From contig NZ_LMEC01000026.1 of the NCBI RefSeq assembly GCF_001425265.1, positions 559,877 to 623,876 of the forward strand: a stretch of DNA of 64,000 bases, given 5' to 3'. The translations under genes and the position numbers were made by a program. Shown in pieces: positions 1 to 7,464 of the stretch. Within the stretch, counting starts at the first letter, position 1; every line of letters begins with the position of its first letter. The notes beneath the pieces are model-generated. The model was not told the origin of the DNA. It worked only from the letters and a program-made list of their open reading frames with translations, and did no database searches. This DNA is from Massilia sp. Root418. Lineage in GTDB: Bacteria; Pseudomonadota; Gammaproteobacteria; Burkholderiales; Burkholderiaceae_D.

Positions 1-557
1 TGCTGCAGCGCACGCTGGAGCTGCTGACGGTGAACTCCAAGCTGGAACAGCTGGCCACTACCGACCCGCTGACCGGCATTGCGAACCGGCGCAGGATGAC
101 GGAACAGATTTCCAAGGAACTGGACCGCGCGCGCCGCTACAAGCATCCGCTGGCGCTGCTGATGGTGGATATCGACCATTTCAAGCGCATCAACGATACG
201 TACGGCCACGAGGTGGGCGACCAGGCCATCGTGGCAGTGGCGGGCGCGCTGTCGGCCGCCATGCGCAGCATCGACCTGGTGGCGCGCTTCGGCGGGGAGG
301 AGTTCGTGCTGCTGATGCCGGAGGCGTCGCTGGAGACGGCTGGCGGGGCGGCCGAGCGGCTGCGGGAGACGGTGTCGCAGCTGTGCATTGATGTGGAGGG
401 AGGGCTGTCGATTTCGCTCACGATCAGCGTGGGCGTGGCGGCGTCCTATCCGCAAGAGGCGCCGGATTCGCCGTCCGCGCTGCTGGTGCGGGCTGATAAG
501 GCGCTGTACCAGGCCAAAAAGGATGGGCGGGACCGGGTGGTGTTGAATGCTGCGTGA
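1..557 (+). CDS. Diguanylate cyclase (GGDEF domain), C-terminal part
   Basis: The reading frame is open to the left edge of the window, so the true start lies outside. The visible part begins with a short coiled-coil-like linker and then a full GGDEF domain, which makes c-di-GMP from two GTP. The active-site motif is GGEEF, preceded five residues earlier by RSID, a match to the RxxD inhibitory (I) site, so product inhibition is expected. The segment D-P-L-T-G-I-A-N-R marks the usual domain start, and the protein stops soon after the conserved A-D-x-A-L-Y-x-A-K-x-x-G-R-D/N end. The sensory N-terminus is not visible, so the input signal is unknown. Confidence 0.93.
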   Translation, partial: LQRTLELLTVNSKLEQLATTDPLTGIANRRRMTEQISKELDRARRYKHPLALLMVDIDHFKRINDTYGHEVGDQAIVAVAGALSAAMRSIDLVARFGGEEFVLLMPEASLETAGGAAERLRETVSQLCIDVEGGLSISLTISVGVAASYPQEAPDSPSALLVRADKALYQAKKDGRDRVVLNAA

Positions 558-570
558 ATGGCGGCGCTGC

Positions 571-600
571 GGCGGGTTACGCGCTACGCGCTAACCCGCC
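571..600. repeat. Palindrome A flanking octamer array
   Basis: The arms GGCGGGTTA and TAACCCGCC (9 bp, perfect) enclose a 12-nt GC-rich centre. The same two arms recur at 718-747 around a different centre, so the two palindromes form a matched pair. They resemble short REP-like intergenic palindromes. No mobile element is visible. Confidence 0.85.
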
Positions 601-612
601 CTACGGCCACGG

Positions 613-716
613 GTCCCGTTGTCCCGTTGTCCCGTTGTCCCGTTGTCCCGTTGTCCCGTTGTCCCGTTGTCCCGTGATCCCGTGGCCACGTGGTCCCGTG
701 ATCCCGTGGTCTCGTA
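613..716. repeat. 8-bp tandem repeat (GTCCCGTT), 13 units
   Basis: Seven perfect copies of GTCCCGTT (613-668) are followed by six degenerate copies in the same register (GTCCCGTG, ATCCCGTG, GCCACGTG, GTCCCGTG, ATCCCGTG, GTCTCGTA). The array lies between two palindromes with identical arms, in the 193-bp gap between the diguanylate cyclase and maiA. The perfect left half and worn right half suggest recent slippage expansion from one side. No coding role is seen. Confidence 0.95.
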
Positions 717-717
717 T

Positions 718-747
718 GGCGGGTTAGGCGGAACGCCGTAACCCGCC
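718..747. repeat. Palindrome B flanking octamer array
   Basis: The arms GGCGGGTTA (718-726) and TAACCCGCC (739-747) are identical to those of the palindrome at 571-600, around the centre GGCGGAACGCCG, which is itself partly self-complementary. It lies 3 bp before the maiA stop codon, so it could also form the 3' hairpin of the maiA transcript, although no T-run follows. Confidence 0.85.
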
Positions 748-750
748 GAA

Positions 751-1395
751 CTACTCGGCGTCGGGCTGCTGCGCGGGGTGCGCGGCCTGGAACGCAGGCA
801 GCTCGGCGCAGTTGGCGGCGATGCGCGCGATGTTGGGATACGGCGCCAGGTCCACTTCGAAGCGCTCCGCATTGAACACCTGCGGCACCAAACAGCAATC
901 AGCCAGGGTCGGCGTGTCGCCGTGGCAGAAGCGGCCAGTGGCGCCGTCGCGCGCAAGGTGCGCCTCGAACGTGGCCAGGCCCAGGCGCATCCAGTGGCGT
1001 ATCCATTCCAGCTTGGCCTGCTCGTCCAGCTTGAGCGTGTGCACCAGGTAGCGCAGCACGCGCAGGTTGCTGAGCGGGTGCGTGTCGCAAGCGATGGTCA
1101 TGGCCAGCGCGCGCACGCGCGCGCGGCCCGCCGCGTCGGCCGGCAGCAGCGGCGCCAGCGGATGCTGCTCCTCCAGGTACTCCATGATGGCCAGCGACTG
1201 GGTCAGCAGCGTGCCTTCGTCGTCCAGCGCCGGCAGCAGCGCGCCGGGATTGACTTCGCGGTAAGCCTCCCCCAGCTGCTCGCCCCCGCCGCGCAGCAGG
1301 TGCACCGGCACCGCCTCGTAGGGCAGCGCCTTCAGGTTGAGCGCAATCCGGACGCGGTAGGCGGCCGAACTGCGGAAGTAGGTGTAGAGCTTCAT
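751..1395 (-). CDS. maiA: Maleylacetoacetate isomerase (zeta-class glutathione S-transferase)
   Basis: A 214-residue protein of normal family length. The N-terminal thioredoxin-like half carries the zeta-class glutathione-binding signature around residues 9-19 (S-S-A-A-Y-R-V-R-I-A-L), followed by an all-helical C-terminal half. Family members isomerise maleylacetoacetate to fumarylacetoacetate using glutathione, in the cytoplasm. The gene is last in a three-gene operon. Its ATG overlaps the stop of the upstream fumarylacetoacetate hydrolase gene by 4 bp (ATGA), which supports translational coupling and consecutive steps in homogentisate or gentisate-type ring-cleavage breakdown. No homogentisate dioxygenase gene is in the window, so the upstream substrate is not settled. 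Confidence 0.92.
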   Translation of the reverse strand: MKLYTYFRSSAAYRVRIALNLKALPYEAVPVHLLRGGGEQLGEAYREVNPGALLPALDDEGTLLTQSLAIMEYLEEQHPLAPLLPADAAGRARVRALAMTIACDTHPLSNLRVLRYLVHTLKLDEQAKLEWIRHWMRLGLATFEAHLARDGATGRFCHGDTPTLADCCLVPQVFNAERFEVDLAPYPNIARIAANCAELPAFQAAHPAQQPDAE

Positions 1396-2426
1396 GCGCC
1401 GCGCTCCTGGCGCTCCCGGTAATGCGCCACGGTCTGGTCGATGGCGCCGAAGATGCTGGCGCCCTGCGGATCGAACATCTCGATGCGCACGCTGTCGCCG
1501 AACTTGAGGAAGCCGGTGGCAGGCTTGCCGCCTTCAATGGTTTCGTACATGCGCACTTCGGCCAGGCAGCAGTAACCCACGCCGCCGTTGGCGATGCTGG
1601 AACCGTGCAGGCTGCCCTGCTTGTTGGACACGGTGCCCGAACCGATAATGGTGCCGGCCGCCAGCTCGCGCGTCTTGGCGGCGTGCGCCACCAGCTGGGC
1701 GAAGCTGAAGGTCATGTCTTCACCGGCGTTCGGCTTGCCGAAGGGCTGGGCGTTCAGGTGCACGGTGAGCGGCAGGCGCAGCTTGCTGTCCGCCCAGTGC
1801 GCGCCCAGTTCGTCCGGCGTGACCGCGACCGGCGAGAAGGCGCTGGCCGGCTTGGAGTTGAAGAAGCCGAAGCCCTTGGCCAGTTCGTTCGGAATCAGGT
1901 TGCGCAGCGATACGTCGTTCACCAGCATCACCAGGCGGATGGCGCTGGCTGCGTCGGCGTCGCTGGCGCCCATGCGCACGTCGCCGGTGATTACCGCCAC
2001 TTCGGCTTCCAGGTCGATGCCCCACTCTTCGGTCAGCGCGTAGATGTGGTCGCGCGGGCCGACGAAGCTGTCCGAACCGCCCTGGTACATCAGCGGGTCG
2101 GTGTAGAAGGAGGCCGGCACCTCGGCATTGCGCGCCTTGCGCACCAGTTCCACGTGGTTGATGTAGGCCGAGCCGTCGGCCCACTGGTAGGCGCGCGGCA
2201 GCGGCGAATGGCAGGCGCTTTCATCGAAGGGCTGCGCATCGGCGGCGCGGCCTTCGTTCAGGGCGGCGTACAGTGCGGCCAGCTGCGGGGCGCTGAAGTC
2301 CCAGTTGTCCAGCGCGGCTTGCAGCGTGGGCGCGATGTCCGCGGCGTTCACGCATTGCTGGAGGTTGCGGCTGACGACAACCAGGGTGCCGTCGCGGCTG
2401 CCGTTTTTCAGGGTGGCTAATTTCAT
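1392..2426 (-). CDS. Fumarylacetoacetate hydrolase family protein
   Basis: A 344-residue member of the FAH superfamily, which cleaves a C-C bond in beta-diketo acids such as fumarylacetoacetate, yielding fumarate and acetoacetate. The metal-binding core appears as L-E-A-E-V-A-V-I-T-G-D-V in the middle of the protein. The later stretch A-G-T-I-I-G-S-G-T-V-S-N is typical of the FahA-like branch. It sits 3 bp after the VOC gene stop and overlaps maiA by 4 bp, so the three genes are almost surely one transcript. The pairing with maiA argues for true fumarylacetoacetase activity rather than another FAH-family reaction, but this is inference. Confidence 0.9.
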   Translation of the reverse strand: MKLATLKNGSRDGTLVVVSRNLQQCVNAADIAPTLQAALDNWDFSAPQLAALYAALNEGRAADAQPFDESACHSPLPRAYQWADGSAYINHVELVRKARNAEVPASFYTDPLMYQGGSDSFVGPRDHIYALTEEWGIDLEAEVAVITGDVRMGASDADAASAIRLVMLVNDVSLRNLIPNELAKGFGFFNSKPASAFSPVAVTPDELGAHWADSKLRLPLTVHLNAQPFGKPNAGEDMTFSFAQLVAHAAKTRELAAGTIIGSGTVSNKQGSLHGSSIANGGVGYCCLAEVRMYETIEGGKPATGFLKFGDSVRIEMFDPQGASIFGAIDQTVAHYRERQERGA

Positions 2427-2429
2427 CTT

Positions 2430-2966
2430 TTATTCTCCGGTGGCGGGGGCGTGCATCCAGGCGGCGTGCTTGGGCGCCTTCTTGGTCTTCGACCACTCCT
2501 CCAGCATGTCCCATTTCACCTCGTCCAGCTTGCGCATCATCTCGGGTGTGCCGGTGTTCACCGACAGCTCCAGGCGGTGGCCGTTCGGGTCGAAGAAGTA
2601 GATCGACTTGAAGATGGTGTGGTTGACGGGGCCGATCACGTCGATGCCGGCGGCGGTCAGGCGCTGCTTGGCTTCCAGCAGTTCGTCCATGCTGTCCACT
2701 TCCATGGCCAGGTGCTGCACCCAGGCCGGGGTGTTGTGGTCGCGGTCCATGGCCGGCTGGGTGGGCAGTTCGAAGAAGGCCAGCACGTTGCCGTGGCCGG
2801 CGTCCAGGAACACGTGCATGTACGGGTCCGGCGCCTTGGTGGACGGCACCTCGTCTTCGGCGATGGCCAGCACGAAGTCCATGTTCAGGTGCTTGACGTA
2901 CCATTCGACGGTTTCCTTGGCGTCCTTGCAGCGGTAGGCGACGTGGTGGATCTGCTTGATTTTCAT
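2430..2966 (-). CDS. VOC-superfamily protein (glyoxalase/extradiol dioxygenase-like)
   Basis: A 178-residue protein starting M-K-I-K-Q-I-H-H-V-A-Y, typical of the vicinal oxygen chelate fold. Likely metal ligands are the His in H-H-V-A-Y, the His in V-Q-H-L-A-M-E-V and the Glu in H-R-L-E-L-S-V. The frame extends further upstream, but this ATG (2964-2966) is chosen because it starts the fold and leaves a divergent promoter region to the LysR gene. It is first in the operon with the FAH protein and maiA, so it probably acts on an intermediate of the same aromatic pathway. The exact reaction (dioxygenase, isomerase or lyase) cannot be read from the sequence. Confidence 0.85.
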   Translation of the reverse strand: MKIKQIHHVAYRCKDAKETVEWYVKHLNMDFVLAIAEDEVPSTKAPDPYMHVFLDAGHGNVLAFFELPTQPAMDRDHNTPAWVQHLAMEVDSMDELLEAKQRLTAAGIDVIGPVNHTIFKSIYFFDPNGHRLELSVNTGTPEMMRKLDEVKWDMLEEWSKTKKAPKHAAWMHAPATGE

Positions 2967-3023
2967 GGTGCTCTCCCGGGTATGCCGATTTATTCCCGTT
3001 ATTAGACTCCCGATTGAGATATC

Positions 3024-3036
3024 ATACAAACGGTAT
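3024..3036. promoter_or_regulatory. Candidate LysR-type operator (ATAC-N5-GTAT)
   Basis: A 13-bp interrupted palindrome, ATAC-AAACG-GTAT, lies in the 97-bp AT-richer gap between the divergent VOC gene (starts 2966) and LysR gene (starts 3064). LysR regulators usually bind such dyads between themselves and the target operon. The assignment is by position and symmetry only. Confidence 0.55.
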
Positions 3037-3063
3037 TTTTCAATCGATTTATCGGAATTCCCA

Positions 3064-3957
3064 ATGAGTCCCACGCTGCGCCAGATGCGCGCCCTCGTCG
3101 CCATCGCCAGGACCGGCAGCTTCACGCTGGCGGCCGAGTACCTGAACCTGACGCAGTCGTCGCTGAGCGGCCAGATCAAGGAGCTGGAACAGCTGCTGGG
3201 CGTGAAGGTGGTCGAGCGCAACACGCGCCGCGCGCAGCTGTCCGAGGTGGGGCGCGAGCTGTATCCGCTGTTCGACAAGATGCTGCAGGACCTGGACGGC
3301 GCCATGGCCGACATTGCCAACCGCAAGGCGCTCAAAAAGGGCATGGTGCGCGTGGCCGCGCCGCAGATGATGGCCTGCACCCTGCTGCCGGAAGTGATTG
3401 CCGCCTACCGCGCCGCTTACCCCGCAGTGCAGGTGATGCTGGTGGACTGCCCGGTGGAAAACGTTTCCGGCCGCGTGTTCAGCGGCGAGGTGGATTTCGG
3501 CATCGGCCCGGAGCGCGATCCGGCGGCGGAAATCGCGGCGCAACTGCTGTTCGAGATGCCGTTTGTACTGGTATTCCCGGTGGCGCACCCGCTGGCCGGC
3601 AAGGAAAGCGTGACGTGGAGCGACGTGAACCAGCATCCGCTGATTGCGCTGCAGGGCCAGTTCACGGAACGCCTGCTGCGCGACGTGGCGCTGAATCCCT
3701 ACAACGAGGTCACCTTCATGACCACCGCGCTGGCCATGGTGAACGCCGGCCTGGGCGTGACGGCCTGCCTGCCCTATGCGGAACCGATGGTGAAGCTGTA
3801 CGGCCTGCAGATGCGCCTGCTGCGCGAGCCGGAGCTGACGCGGCGCTTCTTTGTCTACACCAAGAGCGCCCGCTCGCTGTCGCCGGCGGCGCAGAGCTTC
3901 GCGGACTTCCTGTTCCAGTTCGTGGCGGCGCACGAGTGGAACATTCCGCAGTCGTAG
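3064..3957 (+). CDS. LysR-family transcriptional regulator
   Basis: A 297-residue LysR regulator beginning M-S-P-T-L-R-Q-M-R-A-L-V-A-I-A, with the winged helix-turn-helix in the first 60 residues (F-T-L-A-A-E-Y-L-N-L-T-Q-S-S-L-S), then a linker helix and a two-lobed periplasmic-binding-like effector domain. The ATG at 3064 fits the family N-terminus; the longer frame would run into the promoter of the divergent operon. It is transcribed away from the VOC-FAH-maiA operon and most likely controls it in response to an aromatic pathway intermediate. Confidence 0.9.
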   Translation: MSPTLRQMRALVAIARTGSFTLAAEYLNLTQSSLSGQIKELEQLLGVKVVERNTRRAQLSEVGRELYPLFDKMLQDLDGAMADIANRKALKKGMVRVAAPQMMACTLLPEVIAAYRAAYPAVQVMLVDCPVENVSGRVFSGEVDFGIGPERDPAAEIAAQLLFEMPFVLVFPVAHPLAGKESVTWSDVNQHPLIALQGQFTERLLRDVALNPYNEVTFMTTALAMVNAGLGVTACLPYAEPMVKLYGLQMRLLREPELTRRFFVYTKSARSLSPAAQSFADFLFQFVAAHEWNIPQS

Positions 3958-3984
3958 CCGGCCGCCAGCTGCATGCGCTCAACC

Positions 3985-4062
3985 AGGCAGCAACTAAACC
4001 AAGCAGCAGCGAAGCGGCAGCTAAGCAGCAGCTAAGCCAGGCTGCAGCTAGGCCAGGCAGCA
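3985..4062. repeat. Degenerate GCAGCTAAGC-type repeats at a gene end
   Basis: The short gap after the LysR stop and the first codons of the convergent LysR reading frame hold several degenerate copies of a CAGCAGCTAAGC-like unit. The 3' end of the convergent gene (4048 onward) runs into the array, so its last few residues derive from it. A similar stop-codon-containing array lies at 16818-16873. Confidence 0.6.
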
Positions 4063-4974
4063 ATTGCTCTGGTAGCCCAGCACCAGCTCATCCAGCAGGC
4101 CGCGCACGGCGGGCACCAGGCCACGCCGCGAGGGGAATACCGCGTGCACCAGGCGGAAAGGGAAATTCAGCTGCGGCAGCACGCGCTCCAGCAAGCCGCT
4201 GTCCAGGTCCGCCTGCACTTGCGCCTGCGGCAGCTGGGCCACGCCCAGGCCATCGATAGCGGCCAGCTTGAGGGTGGGCATGTCGTCCGTCACCATGCGC
4301 GGCGTGTGCGTCACGCTGACGCCGGCGCCGGCCACGTTGACGAAGTTCCACACGAATTTGTCGCCCGGGCGCGCCATGGCCAGGGTGGGGATAGCGGCCA
4401 GGCCGGCCGCGTCCACCGGGCGCGGCAGCTGCTCGAACAGGCGCGGGCTGGCCACCAGGATGGGTTCGGAGCGCGCCAGCACGCGCACGGCGAGGTCGCT
4501 ATCGTCCAGCGGCGGGGTGCGAACGCGCAGCGCAATGTCGATGCCCTCCTCGATCACGTCGACGCGGCGGTTGGTGGCGTCAATGGCGATGCGCACCAGC
4601 GGATTGGCGGCGAGATAGTTGGCAACAATGCAGCCGACCCCGTTTTGCAGCAGGGCCAGCGGCACGCTCAGGCGCACCAGGCCCTGGGGCGTGGAACGGG
4701 TGCGTTCGATGGCGTCACGCGCGGCTTGCGCCTCGGCCACGATGGCGGCGCAATGGCGGTAAAAGGTCTGCCCCGCCTCTGTGACGGAAATACGACGCGT
4801 GGTGCGGTTCAGCAGGCGCACGCCAAGATCTTTTTCCAGGGCAACTATATGCCTGCTGAGCCTGGACACCTGCATGCCAAGCGCGGCAGCCGCCGCGCTG
4901 TAACCGCCATGTTCGACAACTTTAGCGAAAAGATACATGTCGTTGAGGTTATCCGCTGCCATTTCATCATCCAA
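4048..4974 (-). CDS. LysR-family transcriptional regulator
   Basis: A 308-residue LysR regulator. The N-terminal helix-turn-helix is N-D-M-Y-L-F-A-K-V-V-E-H-G-G-Y-S-A-A-A-A-A-L-G, with the recognition helix S-R-L-S-R-H-I, followed by the effector-binding domain. It belongs to the CrgA/AaeR-like branch by the L-L-N-R-T-T-R-R-I-S-V-T-E-A-G signature. It is divergent from the azoreductase gene at 5073 and probably controls that gene, as LysR/azoR-type pairs commonly do. The last residues (N-C-C-L-A) fall in a repeat array and look like recent drift of the C-terminus. Confidence 0.9.
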   Translation of the reverse strand: MDDEMAADNLNDMYLFAKVVEHGGYSAAAAALGMQVSRLSRHIVALEKDLGVRLLNRTTRRISVTEAGQTFYRHCAAIVAEAQAARDAIERTRSTPQGLVRLSVPLALLQNGVGCIVANYLAANPLVRIAIDATNRRVDVIEEGIDIALRVRTPPLDDSDLAVRVLARSEPILVASPRLFEQLPRPVDAAGLAAIPTLAMARPGDKFVWNFVNVAGAGVSVTHTPRMVTDDMPTLKLAAIDGLGVAQLPQAQVQADLDSGLLERVLPQLNFPFRLVHAVFPSRRGLVPAVRGLLDELVLGYQSNCCLA

Positions 4975-4986
4975 TTATTCTAAATC

Positions 4987-5003
4987 TGCAAAAGTGATTT
5001 GCA
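4987..5003. promoter_or_regulatory. Candidate LysR operator, TGCAAA-N5-TTTGCA
   Basis: A perfect 6-bp dyad (TGCAAA 4987-4992, TTTGCA 4998-5003) lies 12 bp upstream of the leftward LysR gene and about 70 bp upstream of the azoreductase start. Position and symmetry suggest a binding site for the adjacent LysR protein. It is the only strong dyad in this gap. Confidence 0.6.
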
Positions 5004-5072
5004 TTATCCCCTCTTCCGCGATGATTGTTGCAGGTATACCCTGCCGGCATCCGTTTATTTATTGCGACCATC

Positions 5073-5690
5073 ATGAATATCTTGCACATCGATTCAGCTT
5101 GCCTCGGCGATAACTCGGCGTCGCGCCAGCTGAGCGCGGCCGCGGTCGAGGCCCTGTGCGCGGACAGCGCGCAGGCCCGCGTGGTCTACCGCGACTTGTC
5201 AGCCGCGCCGCTGTCGCACGTGAACGGGCCGCTGATGCAAGTGATGCGCTCGGAATGGGACGCGGCGCTGCCGATGAATGCCGAGCTGAGCGCCGAAGCG
5301 CTGCTGACCGAGTCGCTGCTGGCCGAGTTCATGGCGGCCGACGTGCTGGTGCTGGGTGCGCCCATGTTCAACCTGTCCGTGCCATCGACACTGAAAGCCT
5401 GGCTGGACCGCGTGCTGCTGCAGGGCCGCACCTTCACTTTGGGGCCGGACGGCAATACCGTGGGGCTGGCCGCCGGCAAGCGCGTGGTGCTGGTATCCAC
5501 CCGCGGCGGCCAGCCGCACGAGATGCTGGCCGATCACCAGGAGTCCTACCTGAAGGCGGTGTTTGCCATCATGGGCGTGGAACAGGTGGACGTGGTGCGG
5601 GCCGAAGGCATCGCGCTGGGCGCGGAACTGCGCGCACAAGCCATCCAGGGCGCGCTGCGGCAGGCGGCAGGCCTGCGCGCAACACGCTGA
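5073..5690 (+). CDS. azoR: FMN-dependent NADH-azoreductase/quinone reductase family protein
   Basis: A 205-residue flavodoxin-fold protein with the AzoR signature: N-terminal M-N-I-L-H-I-D-S-A, and in the middle A-P-M-F-N-L-S-V-P-S-T-L-K-A-W-L-D-R, followed by R-G-G near residue 145. Such enzymes use NADH and FMN to reduce quinones, azo compounds and other electrophiles in the cytoplasm. The ATG at 5073 fits the family start; an upstream ATG would add 16 residues not typical of the family. The divergent LysR (4048-4974), with a dyad in the gap, is the likely regulator. Confidence 0.9.
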   Translation: MNILHIDSACLGDNSASRQLSAAAVEALCADSAQARVVYRDLSAAPLSHVNGPLMQVMRSEWDAALPMNAELSAEALLTESLLAEFMAADVLVLGAPMFNLSVPSTLKAWLDRVLLQGRTFTLGPDGNTVGLAAGKRVVLVSTRGGQPHEMLADHQESYLKAVFAIMGVEQVDVVRAEGIALGAELRAQAIQGALRQAAGLRATR

Positions 5691-5733
5691 GCCCTGATTG
5701 CGCTGCGGGGCTGTGGCGGGCCCCGCCGTTCGC

Positions 5734-5739
5734 TATAAT
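5734..5739 (+). promoter_or_regulatory. Consensus -10 box (TATAAT) six bases before ATG
   Basis: A perfect TATAAT ends 6 bp before the ATG at 5746. If used, transcription would start about at the ATG, giving a leaderless mRNA. No Shine-Dalgarno sequence is seen before this ATG, which agrees. The -35 element at 17-bp spacing is poor. Confidence 0.5.
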
Positions 5740-5745
5740 TTGCCC

Positions 5746-6327
5746 ATGCCAGCCAACACTATCGAAATCAACCGGCAGATGGACAAGTTCGCCGGGCACC
5801 ACAGCGTGTGGGTGTTCGGCTATGGCTCGCTGATCTACAAGGCGGATTTTCCCTATCTGCAACGGCGGCCCGCCAATATCGCGGGCTGGTCGCGCCGCTT
5901 CTGGCAGGGCTCGCACGACCATCGCGGCACGCCCGCCGCGCCGGGCAGGGTGGTCACCATCATCCCCGACCCGAATGCCGTCTGCCACGGCATGGCCTAC
6001 CTGATCACGCCGGCCGTGTTCGAGCACCTGGACTACCGCGAAAAGAACGGCTACCTGCGGGTGGCCGTGAACATGGCGTTCGACGACCTGGCCGCAGAGA
6101 CTGCCGAAGGCGTGGTGTACGTGGCGCGCGAGGACAACGAGGCCTTCCTGGGCGAGGCCAGCGAGGAGGAAATCGCCCGCCATATCGCGCGCTCCGCCGG
6201 CCCCAGCGGTCCCAACAGCGACTACCTGACCCACCTTGCCATCGCCCTGCGCGAACTCGGCAAGCACGATGACCACGTGTTCGCCATCGAGCAATATCTG
6301 CTGGAACTGATCGCCAGCGGCAAATAA
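5746..6327 (+). CDS. Gamma-glutamylcyclotransferase (ChaC-like)
   Basis: A 193-residue protein with the cyclotransferase signature G-Y-G-S-L at residues 25-29 (V-F-G-Y-G-S-L-I) and the likely catalytic Glu99 in Y-R-E-K-N-G-Y. ChaC-type enzymes split the gamma-glutamyl group of glutathione to 5-oxoproline and Cys-Gly. Length and motif spacing fit the ChaC branch. The start is set by the ATG at 5746, immediately after a TATAAT box. An in-frame ATG at 5698 would include the promoter in the coding region and is unlikely. Confidence 0.9.
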   Translation: MPANTIEINRQMDKFAGHHSVWVFGYGSLIYKADFPYLQRRPANIAGWSRRFWQGSHDHRGTPAAPGRVVTIIPDPNAVCHGMAYLITPAVFEHLDYREKNGYLRVAVNMAFDDLAAETAEGVVYVAREDNEAFLGEASEEEIARHIARSAGPSGPNSDYLTHLAIALRELGKHDDHVFAIEQYLLELIASGK

Positions 6328-6346
6328 GCACGCCGTCCACGCGGGC

Positions 6347-6398
6347 AGCGTGAGAATGTGCGTATTTTTTGATGTGGACAAACTGCTATTCTCACGCT
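6347..6398. repeat. 11-bp perfect inverted repeat with 30-bp spacer
   Basis: AGCGTGAGAAT (6347-6357) is repeated as its exact reverse complement ATTCTCACGCT (6388-6398). The half-site centres are 41 bp apart, close to four helical turns, in the 104-bp gap before the PAS-GGDEF gene. The spacer holds a T6 run. Spacing suits two regulator dimers on one DNA face, or a long-loop hairpin. No factor is assigned. Confidence 0.75.
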
Positions 6399-6431
6399 AC
6401 CGGCCGTGCGCGGTCACTTGAGGGCGCAGAG

Positions 6432-7454
6432 ATGAGACTACCTCCCCCCACCTGCCACATTCCGCAACTCCGCGTCCACGAGCTGGTCGAAGCAATGCAG
6501 TGCATGCCCGTGGGCGTGACCATCATCGACAGCGCCCTGACCATGCGTTTCTGGAACGACGCCTTCTGCCAGCTGCTGAGTTTCACGGCGGACATCATGC
6601 GTCCCGGCGTCACGCTGCCGGAGCTGTTCTACTTCAACGCCCGGCGCGGCGAGTTCGGCCCCGGCGATCCGGAGGTGCAGGTGGAGGAACGCATCCAGCT
6701 CAGCAAGCAGTTCCAGCCCCATCACTTCGTCCGTATCCGCCCGGATGGCACGGTGCTCGACATTACCGGCCGCGTGATCCAGGGCGAGGACGGCGAAGCC
6801 CAGGGCTTCATCACCATCTACCAGGACGTGACGCTGGAACACCGGCACGAGCAGCGCCTGCTGGCCGCCAACCGCGAGCTGCAGCTCGCCTACGATGAAC
6901 TGAAGCGGGCGCAAATCGGGTACGCGGAGATGGAAGAGGACAGGCGGCGCTACTACCAGCTGGCCGCGCGCGATTCCCTGACCGGCCTGTTCACCCGCTA
7001 TTACATGGAAGACGCGGCAGCGCGCATGATAGAACTGCACGAGCGCGAAGCCTCGGAACGCCTGGCCTTGCTCATTTTCGACGTGGACCATTTCAAATCC
7101 ATCAACGACGCCTGTGGCCATCTTAGCGGCGATACCGTGCTGCGCCGCGTGGGCCACCTGCTGGGCCAGCTGTCGCGCCGGGCCGACGTCGCGGTGCGCT
7201 ACGGCGGCGACGAATTCGCCATCTTCCAGTCCGGCGTCAGCGACGACGACTGCCTGGCGTTCGCGGACCGCTTCCGCATTGCCGTGCGCGAGCTGCGCTT
7301 CGATGGCAAGCTGGCCGGCCGCCAGCTCACCATCAGCGCCGGGGTTGCCGAGCACCGCGTCGGCGAAACCATGAACGACCTGATTGCGCGGGCCGACGCG
7401 GCACTGTACGTAGCCAAGCGCGCCGGCCGCGACTGCGTGCGCAAAGCGCAGTAG
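6432..7454 (+). CDS. PAS-GGDEF diguanylate cyclase
   Basis: A 340-residue cytoplasmic protein. Residues about 15-135 form a PAS domain of the PAS_7 type (P-V-G-V-T-I-I-D-S-A, and W-N-D-A-F near 41-45), then a coiled-coil linker (about 137-172), then a GGDEF domain. The active-site motif GGDEF is at 258-262, with an RxxD I-site at 249-252, so active c-di-GMP synthesis with product inhibition is expected. There is no signal peptide or membrane segment, so the PAS domain senses an internal signal or ligand. The ATG at 6432 follows an AGGG-type ribosome site. An 11-bp inverted repeat lies upstream. Confidence 0.92.
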   Translation: MRLPPPTCHIPQLRVHELVEAMQCMPVGVTIIDSALTMRFWNDAFCQLLSFTADIMRPGVTLPELFYFNARRGEFGPGDPEVQVEERIQLSKQFQPHHFVRIRPDGTVLDITGRVIQGEDGEAQGFITIYQDVTLEHRHEQRLLAANRELQLAYDELKRAQIGYAEMEEDRRRYYQLAARDSLTGLFTRYYMEDAAARMIELHEREASERLALLIFDVDHFKSINDACGHLSGDTVLRRVGHLLGQLSRRADVAVRYGGDEFAIFQSGVSDDDCLAFADRFRIAVRELRFDGKLAGRQLTISAGVAEHRVGETMNDLIARADAALYVAKRAGRDCVRKAQ

Positions 7455-7464
7455 CCGTCCCCTT

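Noticed and set aside
571..747. CRISPR array
   Set aside because: The 8-bp units are contiguous without spacers, and no cas gene is present.
584..956. Leftward open frames through the octamer array encoding R-D-N-G-T-T-G-Q repeats
   Set aside because: They are produced by the repeat being free of stops and overlap maiA in other frames; no start signal or family is seen.
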